Positions 24,378 to 34,272 of a stretch of 64,000 nucleotides of DNA are shown one piece after another. The DNA is from Desulfobacter sp. GTDB taxonomy: Bacteria; Desulfobacterota; Desulfobacteria; Desulfobacterales; Desulfobacteraceae. How positions within the stretch are numbered: the first letter of the stretch is position 1; each line of letters starts with the position of its first letter. The DNA is taken from positions 5,801,001 to 5,865,000 of the forward strand of contig CP054837.1 of NCBI GenBank assembly GCA_028768525.1, read 5' to 3'. Under the pieces are notes generated by a model that worked only from the letters and a program-made list of their open reading frames with translations, searched no databases and was not told where the DNA came from. The position numbers were made by a program, and so were the translations under genes.

Positions 24378-27300
24378 CTTCTTCAAATCCCACCACTTCA
24401 ACGTCCACCCACCTGGGTTCCATGCTGTACCCCTCGGGCGTTTCCTCATTCATCCGGTCCTGGCTGGATGCCAATGCGCTGGACTCTTCGTCCAGCATGG
24501 CTGCATCAGCCAGTCCGCTTCCCCCTGAAAGACCGGACACATTTGCAGACGATTCCGATGGTTTGGTAAACCCAAAGCTGTTTCCGCTGGCTTCAATATT
24601 CTGGGCGTTTATGACCTGATCTGCAATCAAGGTGACATTCTGTCCAGCAATTCCTGCCTCCCCGGCATCAATAATGCCGGAAGGGGCGATGATATACAGG
24701 TCCCCCGCGCGCTCGATATCGGTGGCGGTGGCCCTGATGCCGCTGCCCACCGCAGGGGCGATGTACACCCGTTTCTTTACGCCGTTGACCTCAACGGTTT
24801 TAAATTTCCCGGATGCAGTGGCCGCCTTGGAGCCCATACCCGCATTGATGTTTCCCTGGTCCGACCAGACCACGATATCCCCGCCGTCAAAGGTCATCAC
24901 CCTGGATTCGTTCACATTGACATCCCCATAGGTCAGCAGATGGATGCCTCCGCCGGATGTCGTATAAAGCCCGGAAGCATCATCAGTTGCGCTTGTATCC
25001 GGGGCGTTTTCCCCCTTGGCCGCCGGGATGGAGGAAACACCGACATCGATTTTGCCTGCGGCAATTGCATAAATATTCCCAGCTCCGCCGCTTGAGTATA
25101 TTTTCGAATTGATCAGGCTGATGTCTCCGGTACCGGATGCTCCGGACCATAGAGGGGCAATCAAAAATTGTCGGGCATCGGCCAGAATCTGATCGGCAAG
25201 GGCCTTGTCCCCGGCCTCTGTACGCTCCCTGATCTTATCCACAACCTGCATGAGCCCGTCCTCCCCCAGGACAAATCCTTCCGGGCCATCCCCGGCAACC
25301 TCTGAATTGCCTAAAAACAATTCGCGGATCGTTTCAAGTTCCAGGGGGGCGTCAATTCCCGCGATAACGACCAGGTCATTGACCAGTTCGGTTTCCCCGT
25401 CAGATAAAGCGGGATTGTCAAAATCGCCAATGGACTGGATTCCCAAGGACGTGCCCAGGTTGATGGCATTTCCGGCCTGGACAATGGTCCGGCCCGGTCC
25501 GCCGACCATGATCCACTTCTCGCTGTAATTTGTTGAATCGCTTTTCTCCGTTGTGAACATGATATCATGTCCGGCGGTAATACTTGTAATATCGGTAGAA
25601 CGGATATTCTGGCCGGTCACTCTGGTATCAATAATGTCGTTGCCGGCAGTGATGGTGGCCGCCCTGGGCAGGGACAGAATAATATTACTGATATCGTTAC
25701 CGGCAGATACCACCGACGGCAGGTAGTCCTGTTCCCGGTCAATGGGATTGCCGTGGAGGGCGGCGACATTAAACACATCAATGGCCTTGTTTGCATCGTG
25801 ATTGCCGTAGATATCGTCCGGATGCATGTTATACAGATAAATTCCGTTTTGACTCGTACCCTGGGACCTGATATCCCGACCGGCATAAAGGGTAATCTGG
25901 CCGGTTTCGGTGCTCATCTGACCCGACGCTATGGGCGGCAGGTAAAAGGTACTGCCCAGAACGATATCTGAACCGGCGTTTATGTATAGACTGGGCGGCA
26001 GTACATGGACCCGTTCCCGAACGTCCACGCTGGCGTCCAGTTCCAGGCCGTCGTCCAGATTACCGGTGAGGGTGACAGACCCTGTTCTGGCCGAAAGTGA
26101 AAGGGAGGCCGTCTGGCTGTATTGGAGGTCCCACTTGTTTTCAGCCCCGTAATAGTCCCCGGTGATGGTCGGATTTACCGCCGACCCGAGTTTTAGATCT
26201 CCCTGGGCCGTTACCTGAACCTGGGAATCAAAGACTTCGATCACCTGGCCGGTACTGCCTTCCATCATTCCGAAATTATCCATGGTAGACAGTTCCAGGG
26301 TGCCCTCCTTATTGAGAAAGCGCCCGTCTATCTCGCCCTGGGCCGCCACGGTGAGGCTGCCGGCACCAAAGGTGCCGGCAGCAGCAAAAAATGCACCTGC
26401 GGTGTTGATATTGACATTTCCCCCGCCCATGGCGGCAATGCCCTGGGTCGCAGACAGGTTATTGAAATTAGCCGACCATATTCCTTCGGTGATTCCGGCC
26501 GAAATAACTGGAAAATCGGCGCCGGGAGCCGTATCGTTGCTGAAATCGGCCTGTCCGGAATGATCATCCCAGGCCCCATCCGTAATCTGTGAGATAAAAG
26601 ATCCCCCGTAGACGGATTGTACCTTAATGTCGCCCCTGGCGTTTACATCTATATTTCCACCGTTGTGAAATCCCTGGGGGACCAGTGTCTGCCGCTTTTC
26701 TGCAAAAATGTTATTATAGAAATCCTCCCCAAATATTAATACCCAGAAGGGGTTCAGATTCCCGTTATCGGCAAGCTCAGGTTCGTCTTCGGCAGTAATC
26801 GGCCGTCCCGTGGTGCGGATGCTGCCGGTGTAATAATCCCCGCTGATTTTGGTACGCACCAGCTTCACTCCGCCATTGATATTCAGTTCAATATCTCCTG
26901 TGGCGGTCTGGACCACCCCCCCGTCAAGGACAAGATCCTCTCCGGTATATCCCCTTATTTCTCCGGAATAGGACCCAAGATTATAATTCATATTAAAATA
27001 GGTCATATAATCTTTGGCTGTTTCGGCATTGGCTTCAATGTTGCCTATGGTGGTCGTCCCGCCCGATGCAAAATGGATATTTCCGCTTTCCGTATAGACA
27101 AGCACCTTGTCCCCAAGACTTAAATGACCTGTGCCGGTGTCCACGGCAAAGATGTCTGAACTGGAAAGGGTTGATCCGGCCGCCAGGCTGATGGTGGTGC
27201 TCTGTGCAACAAGCGGCAGATCCCAAAGGTCTGTCGGGTGATCCACGATATCGCCGTTGATGGATAGATCTCCTCCTGCCCTGAATGTCACGGCGCCGGC

Positions 27301-30300
27301 TGTTTTACCGGCGCCAAAACGCCAGCCGGTCATATCCATGCCCGAAAGGGCTAAATCTCCCTGAGTCTGATATTCCATCCCCGGGATAATAGATATGGCG
27401 TTCACCGATCCTCCGGTTGCAGCCATGAATCCATTGGCCTTGGATTTCCAGTCTGAAAAATTCAGATTATCATGGAACATCACCCCTTCAGCCACCACAG
27501 ACGATGCGCCGGTGAATAAAGCATCCGGCACCAGGTTGATGCCGTCATTGCCGTCATTTCTGGACACCCTCAGGTAAATGCTGCCGCCGGTTCCATCACT
27601 TGTGGAAACGTCAAACACCGCCCCGCCTAAATCCATGGACCCGCCCTGTTTTGTGGCGTTGCCCAATATGATTTTCCCGCCCGGACTGTCTTGAGCCAAA
27701 CCTTGGGCCACAAGCCGTGTATTTTCTGATAATGTCAGGTCATTCCCGGCGTACAGTTCGATCCTGCCGTTGCCTGTATCCCGGGAGGCATCAATTTGGG
27801 CATCCACGCTCAGACTGCCCTGGTCCAGGGACAGCCGGAACTCGTGGGCGGCGACATTATCAGCCAGAAAGGCATCCCCGCTGCGCACCCTCAGGTCAAT
27901 CTGCCCGGCGCGGTTGTCTGCTCCTGCCATGTTCAGGTTGCCCAGCACAGAGGAGATGTCAGTGACCGCAGCTCCGTTCTGTTCCAGTGAGCCTGCATCC
28001 AACCAGAACGATCCCCCGGTTCCATTTGAAGCCGTTCCCAATACTTTTCCTCCGCCGGAGAAGCTTCCCTGGGCGGCGTTGATCCACACCAATCCCCCGT
28101 CAGCTCCTGCAGGGTCTGCAGAGACATCGGTCACTGAGCCTGACGCCAGTTTGACATTGCCGTTATCCGCCTCGTAGTAGACGATGCCGCCATCATAGTA
28201 GATACCGTCGGCCTCACTTCCGTTTGCCGAGACCTGAGCGCCGTACATCATAAAGACACCGTCATCGGGGCCGTTTCCGGTGGCGCGGAATGAAATAACC
28301 CCTGAAGGGAGATCAACGGTCCCTGAATTTTCAATACGTCCGCCGACAAATGAGAGTTTGCCTCCGATATTGTTTAAACCGGCAGCCGCAGCACCGCTGC
28401 CGGTGATGGTAATGTTTCCGATACCGGCATCCACTTTGAAATCCAGGGCATCGTATTTCAGGCTGTTCCCATCCGCATGGCTGATATAGGTGCCTGTCAC
28501 CCTGGCCGCGGATATGTTGAGGTCGGTATTCGAGGTGCTGAAAACGCCCTGGGTCGTTTCAATATCCCCTTCGGTTTCAACCCTTGCCTGGCCTCGGAAA
28601 ACAAGGTTTCCCCGGGCATTCAGGTCTACGGACTGATAATTGCTCAGCTGAATATTTCCCTGGCCGATCAGGATCTCATCGGCCAGAGCGGTAAATTTGC
28701 CTGCAGGGTCGATGCCGCCGGGATTCCATCCGGCCGTATCGGTTCCGGAATTTACCAGGGCAATCTGCCCGGCTGTAATTGCCGTTGTCCCTGTCAGACC
28801 CACTACCTCGGGGCTGTCAAGTACAATTGATGATGTTGCAGCCAATTCGATATGTCCTTTAAAACCGATCAGAGAGCGGCCCGTGAGACTGACAGAATTC
28901 ATATCCTTGAAGCCGGACCAGAACCCTTGGTCAAGAACCAGCCCGTCCAGGGATTGTGTTCCGGCACTGCCCTCTGAAAGATATAGCCGGTCAGATGCCA
29001 CAGCCAGGTGTTGGGTTTCAATTTCGCCGGCCACGGCCATGGTCTGGGTATCAATGGAAACCATGCGGTCTGACCGGATATGCGCCCCCTGGGCCAGGTT
29101 AATTTCTCCGCCGGCAGAGGTCAGCCTGATCAGGGCTGAATCGCCGTAGCCTTCAATTGCTGCGTTTTCACCTATTTCAATATTGCCTTGGGCCAATAGG
29201 CTGAGTTGTGTGCCGGATAACAGGCTGCCCGCCTCAAGTTCAATTTTCCCGTCTTCCTGTTCAGATACAATGGTGAGCTCACGCAGCCCGGCATCTGAAA
29301 ATTGTGTTGCGTCCAGATACAGTGTGCCGGAAAGATCTGCCAGCTCCGGATCGTCCTGCAGACGGGTCGAGAAGGTAAACGATTTCCCCAGGTCCGCCTG
29401 GCGTTTTCCGATAATTACATGGTTGCCGGCCAGTGTCAGGGCGCCAGCCAGATAATCGCCAGGCAATGCCTGTGCCCGTATCTGGCTGTTGAGTATATTG
29501 GTTTGCGAACCGTTTACAGCGGCACTTCCCGCATGGCCGGTTTCAAGGGCGGCTGTAACAAACTGGCCTTCAGACCGGACATCGGTGGCATATCGGAGCG
29601 TGTAAAGCCCGGCATCGGTGCTGACCCGGCCCGAATTTTTGTCCCCCATAAATCCCACCGCAATTTCATACCCCTCGTTACTCTCCGCCAGTATGGTTCC
29701 CGGATCAATGCCATCCTGGAATTCAATCACCACGGCACCGTCCATGAAGGCATAAGATTCAGGCAGCAGGGTGTATAATCCTTGGGGAACCAGGCCGTTC
29801 TCAGTCAGGTAAATGGCTTCCCCGGGAAGATTTCCGGCCCCACCGGGCAGGATCACATACCGTTTGGCGTCGCTCAATGGATTTTTAGAGCCTTTTGTAC
29901 TGCCCTGGAATGTATAACCGAATATGCCTCCGCCGCCGCTGATGTCGATCACCGATGCTTTTTGACCGATCACTTCGTATCCCCGGATGTCAATGACCGT
30001 TTCCGGATAGGTTTCAATCAGCGTATCTGCTGTGGCGCTGCCGCTTGATGTGTCAAACCCGTACCATTCCAGGTTTGAGGCATCAATACTGCCGTAGTTG
30101 ACCAGGGTTTGTCCTGCAACTGTCAGGACGGATTGGTCATCCAGATACACCCTGCCTTTATCCGTATCTGCAATCAGGTAAATCCGGCCCAGCGGCGCAG
30201 CAAGGTATCCCTTGTGATCAATGTTTTCAGCCTCAAGGGTCAGTGTCCCAAGGGCAGAATAAATGGGATCGGTCCGTGTGACCCCGGAGGGAAGCACGGT

Positions 30301-33300
30301 GATGGTATCCACTGCCTTTAATTTAAACGCAGAGGGTGTACCGTACGCCGGATCCATCACAGGATAAATTCTTGCCGCCGTCAGGGTCAGGGCATCGGCG
30401 CCTGACAGTTTCCCCGACCAGACACTTCGGGCAGTACCATCCCAGTCTTCATCACCGGACCGTGTTCGATACAATTTATCAGCCAGCCGAATATCTTCCC
30501 GGGCACTTAAATTCACATTTCTGAAACCGGCCAAAGCAATATCGCCGGTGATATCAATAGAATCGGCGTTGATGGCCAGGGCTGCGGTGCCGGTTTCAAT
30601 ATTTCCCGGCCGGTAGGTGTTGCTGTTTTCCAATTGAATCCAAGGGGCGGCAATGGTGATCCGGGCATTCGGGCTGCCGTATATTACAGGGCTGTCAATG
30701 CGGATTCCCCGTCCCATGTTAATCGTCTGGGGGCCAGAAAAGGAAAGCCCCCCCCCGGAACGTATATACAAGTTATCAAATCCGTTTGCTTCTATGCCGG
30801 GAATCAGGCCGGCAGGCAGGCCATACACCGCATTATCATTGTTGTTGTATATATTAAATTCCCCGCCCCTGAGCCGGTCCATCCCTTTATTCCCTATGAA
30901 GCGTCCCTGGATGGTTGAAAGCCCGTTTTCATCCACGGCATTCTTGAATGCCAGGGTAATACTTCCCGGCTCTGATGCTCCGGTATAGACGGATTCTATT
31001 CTATGGTCATCGGAAACAAGATAGAGGGTATTGGTATCACTTCCGGATACATCCGCCACTGCCCCTTCCTGGATTTCAAGTGACCCGTCAGAGGAAAAGG
31101 TGATATCGCCGCCGTCTTTAATGTCCCACAAGACAATCTGGTTCCTGATTCTGGACCCGGTATCAACAATGTAGCCATTGGCATAAAACCGGGCGTCCCT
31201 GTTGATTGTTAATTCAGGGCTGACCAGTCCGCTGCCTGAGTTGGCCTCAATGGCAATCCGGCCGCCCGGTGCCTGGAACAGGCCTGATACATCCACCTTA
31301 TACCCGCTGACAGTGATGTCGCCGCCCCGGGCAACGCTGACCGAGGCCCCCTTGCCGATGGTTAGTTTATCGTCGGGTGTATCCTCCTCTGTCTGAGCGG
31401 CTGTATTTGAACCGGTAATATCCAGGACGATATCGCTTCGATCCGCTGCCTTAAGGGTGACGGATGAGCCGCCGACATCATCCCTTTTGGAGCCTGACAT
31501 ATCCACCTTTTTCACAACACCCCTTGTTACCTGCTGCTTGATCAGGGAAGGAGCCAGTGTCGCCCCGGCTTCAACGTCAAGGTCCGTATAGGCGGAAAGC
31601 GTAATATGGGTGAAACCCGCACCGTCAAGAAAGTCATCGCCCAGAATCAACTGCTTCTGGTATGCCATGGGATCTTCGTGGGAATAGCCCGCTGCAGTCT
31701 CCGGCGCTCGGCCCTTCACCACCGTGGTCTGCCAGGCGTGGAGGTTAATTGTGCCGCCATCTTTTCCCAGCATGGAATATCCGGAAATATCCCCGTCCAG
31801 AGCAATGGCCCGTCCGCTGATTGTCAAAGATCCGGCATCCCCGGAATCTGTTAAGGAAAGATCCCTGCCGAGCATGTATCCGCCGCTGACATCCAGGGCG
31901 GCTCCGTCCCTGACCACCACCCCTTCACCATGCATGGACTGGTCGGCAAGGGATATGCTGCCGGCATCCATCTGTCCGTAAATCCGGGGGGGGGAGTGGG
32001 TCCAGTAAAGCAGATAATTGTTGATCTGCTCTCCTGCAGTGCTGATGCTGCTGTCCGCAGCCAGTTCAATCCGTTCCGGATCATCCAGGACCGTATCCTC
32101 CGACGAAGTGTTGCTGATGATTGTTAAGCTCACATCACCGCCCGGCAGACGGATATCCCCCTGGTGGAAAATCCGTCTGGCAGTGAAATTCAGATACCCG
32201 TCAGAACCGGGGACAAGGGAAATCTCCGTATCGGCTTCGGTGATTATGGCGGTGGTCGCACCCAAACTGACCCGCCCCAGTCCTGATCCGCTCAGCAGAT
32301 CGTCGGACAGCCATGTTTCCCCGTTTCTATTCGCTGGAAACAGCGGGTTCTCAGGGTCAATGGCTGTGCCGAATCCAGGGGTGGCATCCTTAATGACGAT
32401 CATGTTCACCAATGGGTCAATATCCTCATAGCTCACCCCGTTCAGATCTCCGTGGACGCTTAGGGCGCCGGCCTGGGGAATAACATTCCCCATGGAGTGA
32501 AGATAGCCCAGGTCATCGTAATCGACGCTGCTCAAGACCTGGTACCTGCCCCGGGTCGACCCGGCTGACAGGTTTCCCTCAAAGGCAACACGTTTTGCTT
32601 CTATGTTGAGTTTTCCGGCATCGGAACCCTCTTTAAACCCGTCGACATAGTCCCAGTTATCGTCGCTAAAGGAATCAGATACATTGATGGCTTTTTCATA
32701 TTCAAGGTAATCCGGTGCATCTGAGATGTCATACAGGTCCGTATCATACATCAGCTTGGTGGTCCGGACAGAACCGCTCAGGTACTCAACACCGCCGCCG
32801 GAAATATCGATACTAGCATTCTTATCAACAATAACATCCCCGTGACCTGCCAACAGGGATATGAGGCCTCCGGCACCGCTGTATTCCTTGGCCGACAGCA
32901 CCCGGTTCAGGAGATGCTCACTCACATTGCCGATGCTCACCCCTTCATTGAGCAGAAAGTAAACGGTTTCACCCTTGAGGATGCCGTTTTTTTGAAGGAA
33001 TTCGTCCCTGAGTTCAAGGCTGTTTAACTGCACCGAATACACCAGGTCCTCGGCCTCTTTTGTGATCCATGACCCACTGACGTCTATGCTTGAACCGGGG
33101 GCAAGGTAGATACTTCCACCGTCCCCGGCATCAACCGTTACCTCTCCACCGGGAGAAACAATACCTCCGGAATGGGATATGATGATGGGATCATCCTGAT
33201 CTTCGGGTGTTGTTATCTCAAGCTCCCGGCCGAGGAAGGGGGAGTCAATAACAAATTCATCATCCAGTTCCTCCACACCCGAGTCAATCACACTGTCCGG

Positions 33301-34242
33301 TCCGGTGATGATCTTGCCGGTTTCATTTGCATCTGTATCAGAGGCAGCCACCAGGCGGATTGAACTGCCCTGCCGTAAGGTTGACAGGGCTCGGATCACG
33401 CCTTCGTGGCGGACGATCTGCCCGTAGATACCGACGGTTCCCACATCGGCGTAAATATTGCCTGTATTTGTCACATTGCCGGCATAATCCGGGTTCGGCG
33501 TACTATCCAGATCGTTATCTCGAACAAAGGCAAATGAACTGCCGGCGGACAGGGTCACATTGCCGCCTTCGGATGATATGGTGCCGCTGTTTTCCACGTT
33601 ACCGCCCAACAGCAGAATCCTTCCCCCGTTTCTGGAAGTGATGGTGCCCTGGTTGACAACGGGCCCGGGTGTGGTTCCGTCTTCCGCTTTAAAGGACCAG
33701 GCGCCCACAGGCTCCCCCACGTTATTCTCCCCCAGTGTATCGTAGAAGTCCTGGACTGCCAGGGAACTTGCCACCAGAGAGTTAAGGTCTGTACGTGAGT
33801 TTTTTCCAAATACGATCCCGTTGGGATTGACAAGATAGAGACTCCCTGTTGCCGTCATCTGACCGAGGATCTGGCTGGGGCTGCTTTGGGCAGTTATTTT
33901 GTTCAGTGCGGTGCCGCTTTCCGGCTGTTTGAAATGGATATGCGCATCAGTGCCCACGTCAAAGGAATCCCATTTAATCACCACCCTGTCTGCGGACTGG
34001 GTAATCTGGGCATAATGATTTGCCTGGTTTTCAGTATAGTTCCATGCGCCGCCATTGTTGGCAATCTGGCTGGCCGGGTCATTCAAAACAGGCAGCTGTC
34101 CCGAACCCACCGCGGGAAGGTTGGTGGCGGCTGACCGTGAGCCAAAAGACTTTGCCCCGGTCCATGTCGGCAGGATTACCAAATGGGTGCATAAAAATAG
34201 TATAATCAGCCTGCTGATTTTATGGTGTACTATATATTTCAT
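24358..34242 (-). CDS. TpsA filamentous haemagglutinin-family exoprotein (3294 aa)
   Basis: A giant secreted beta-helix protein. Residues 1 to about 32 are the signal peptide. The TPS secretion domain follows (about 45-195) with the hallmark LVNPNGIVFGKNS (NPNG at 139-142). Then come some 2700 residues of irregular beta-solenoid repeats rich in Gly, Asn, Asp and Ser, with many phrases like DVSGG and ISAGxDI. Near residues 2800-2900, IMVGGPGRTIVQAGNAINLG fits the DUF3739 region of this family. It ends in an acidic tail (EVVGFEEDEEENS). Apart from Cys18 in the signal peptide I saw no cysteine. It lies 30 bases after its TpsB partner, with AAGGA before the ATG. Likely roles are adhesion or surface-layer formation. 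Confidence 0.92.
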   Translation of the reverse strand: MKYIVHHKISRLIILFLCTHLVILPTWTGAKSFGSRSAATNLPAVGSGQLPVLNDPASQIANNGGAWNYTENQANHYAQITQSADRVVIKWDSFDVGTDAHIHFKQPESGTALNKITAQSSPSQILGQMTATGSLYLVNPNGIVFGKNSRTDLNSLVASSLAVQDFYDTLGENNVGEPVGAWSFKAEDGTTPGPVVNQGTITSRNGGRILLLGGNVENSGTISSEGGNVTLSAGSSFAFVRDNDLDSTPNPDYAGNVTNTGNIYADVGTVGIYGQIVRHEGVIRALSTLRQGSSIRLVAASDTDANETGKIITGPDSVIDSGVEELDDEFVIDSPFLGRELEITTPEDQDDPIIISHSGGIVSPGGEVTVDAGDGGSIYLAPGSSIDVSGSWITKEAEDLVYSVQLNSLELRDEFLQKNGILKGETVYFLLNEGVSIGNVSEHLLNRVLSAKEYSGAGGLISLLAGHGDVIVDKNASIDISGGGVEYLSGSVRTTKLMYDTDLYDISDAPDYLEYEKAINVSDSFSDDNWDYVDGFKEGSDAGKLNIEAKRVAFEGNLSAGSTRGRYQVLSSVDYDDLGYLHSMGNVIPQAGALSVHGDLNGVSYEDIDPLVNMIVIKDATPGFGTAIDPENPLFPANRNGETWLSDDLLSGSGLGRVSLGATTAIITEADTEISLVPGSDGYLNFTARRIFHQGDIRLPGGDVSLTIISNTSSEDTVLDDPERIELAADSSISTAGEQINNYLLYWTHSPPRIYGQMDAGSISLADQSMHGEGVVVRDGAALDVSGGYMLGRDLSLTDSGDAGSLTISGRAIALDGDISGYSMLGKDGGTINLHAWQTTVVKGRAPETAAGYSHEDPMAYQKQLILGDDFLDGAGFTHITLSAYTDLDVEAGATLAPSLIKQQVTRGVVKKVDMSGSKRDDVGGSSVTLKAADRSDIVLDITGSNTAAQTEEDTPDDKLTIGKGASVSVARGGDITVSGYKVDVSGLFQAPGGRIAIEANSGSGLVSPELTINRDARFYANGYIVDTGSRIRNQIVLWDIKDGGDITFSSDGSLEIQEGAVADVSGSDTNTLYLVSDDHRIESVYTGASEPGSITLAFKNAVDENGLSTIQGRFIGNKGMDRLRGGEFNIYNNNDNAVYGLPAGLIPGIEANGFDNLYIRSGGGLSFSGPQTINMGRGIRIDSPVIYGSPNARITIAAPWIQLENSNTYRPGNIETGTAALAINADSIDITGDIALAGFRNVNLSAREDIRLADKLYRTRSGDEDWDGTARSVWSGKLSGADALTLTAARIYPVMDPAYGTPSAFKLKAVDTITVLPSGVTRTDPIYSALGTLTLEAENIDHKGYLAAPLGRIYLIADTDKGRVYLDDQSVLTVAGQTLVNYGSIDASNLEWYGFDTSSGSATADTLIETYPETVIDIRGYEVIGQKASVIDISGGGGIFGYTFQGSTKGSKNPLSDAKRYVILPGGAGNLPGEAIYLTENGLVPQGLYTLLPESYAFMDGAVVIEFQDGIDPGTILAESNEGYEIAVGFMGDKNSGRVSTDAGLYTLRYATDVRSEGQFVTAALETGHAGSAAVNGSQTNILNSQIRAQALPGDYLAGALTLAGNHVIIGKRQADLGKSFTFSTRLQDDPELADLSGTLYLDATQFSDAGLRELTIVSEQEDGKIELEAGSLLSGTQLSLLAQGNIEIGENAAIEGYGDSALIRLTSAGGEINLAQGAHIRSDRMVSIDTQTMAVAGEIETQHLAVASDRLYLSEGSAGTQSLDGLVLDQGFWSGFKDMNSVSLTGRSLIGFKGHIELAATSSIVLDSPEVVGLTGTTAITAGQIALVNSGTDTAGWNPGGIDPAGKFTALADEILIGQGNIQLSNYQSVDLNARGNLVFRGQARVETEGDIETTQGVFSTSNTDLNISAARVTGTYISHADGNSLKYDALDFKVDAGIGNITITGSGAAAAGLNNIGGKLSFVGGRIENSGTVDLPSGVISFRATGNGPDDGVFMMYGAQVSANGSEADGIYYDGGIVYYEADNGNVKLASGSVTDVSADPAGADGGLVWINAAQGSFSGGGKVLGTASNGTGGSFWLDAGSLEQNGAAVTDISSVLGNLNMAGADNRAGQIDLRVRSGDAFLADNVAAHEFRLSLDQGSLSVDAQIDASRDTGNGRIELYAGNDLTLSENTRLVAQGLAQDSPGGKIILGNATKQGGSMDLGGAVFDVSTSDGTGGSIYLRVSRNDGNDGINLVPDALFTGASSVVAEGVMFHDNLNFSDWKSKANGFMAATGGSVNAISIIPGMEYQTQGDLALSGMDMTGWRFGAGKTAGAVTFRAGGDLSINGDIVDHPTDLWDLPLVAQSTTISLAAGSTLSSSDIFAVDTGTGHLSLGDKVLVYTESGNIHFASGGTTTIGNIEANAETAKDYMTYFNMNYNLGSYSGEIRGYTGEDLVLDGGVVQTATGDIELNINGGVKLVRTKISGDYYTGSIRTTGRPITAEDEPELADNGNLNPFWVLIFGEDFYNNIFAEKRQTLVPQGFHNGGNIDVNARGDIKVQSVYGGSFISQITDGAWDDHSGQADFSNDTAPGADFPVISAGITEGIWSANFNNLSATQGIAAMGGGNVNINTAGAFFAAAGTFGAGSLTVAAQGEIDGRFLNKEGTLELSTMDNFGMMEGSTGQVIEVFDSQVQVTAQGDLKLGSAVNPTITGDYYGAENKWDLQYSQTASLSLSARTGSVTLTGNLDDGLELDASVDVRERVHVLPPSLYINAGSDIVLGSTFYLPPIASGQMSTETGQITLYAGRDIRSQGTSQNGIYLYNMHPDDIYGNHDANKAIDVFNVAALHGNPIDREQDYLPSVVSAGNDISNIILSLPRAATITAGNDIIDTRVTGQNIRSTDITSITAGHDIMFTTEKSDSTNYSEKWIMVGGPGRTIVQAGNAINLGTSLGIQSIGDFDNPALSDGETELVNDLVVIAGIDAPLELETIRELFLGNSEVAGDGPEGFVLGEDGLMQVVDKIRERTEAGDKALADQILADARQFLIAPLWSGASGTGDISLINSKIYSSGGAGNIYAIAAGKIDVGVSSIPAAKGENAPDTSATDDASGLYTTSGGGIHLLTYGDVNVNESRVMTFDGGDIVVWSDQGNINAGMGSKAATASGKFKTVEVNGVKKRVYIAPAVGSGIRATATDIERAGDLYIIAPSGIIDAGEAGIAGQNVTLIADQVINAQNIEASGNSFGFTKPSESSANVSGLSGGSGLADAAMLDEESSALASSQDRMNEETPEGYSMEPRWVDVEVVGFEEDEEENS

Positions 34243-34272
34243 CTGTCCCGTCCTTTTCTTGTGGCACCTGGG

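Noticed and set aside
24358..34242. repeats in the TpsA gene as CRISPR or satellite DNA
   Set aside because: Similar phrases recur only at protein level (beta-solenoid repeats). DNA repeats are neither exact nor regularly spaced.
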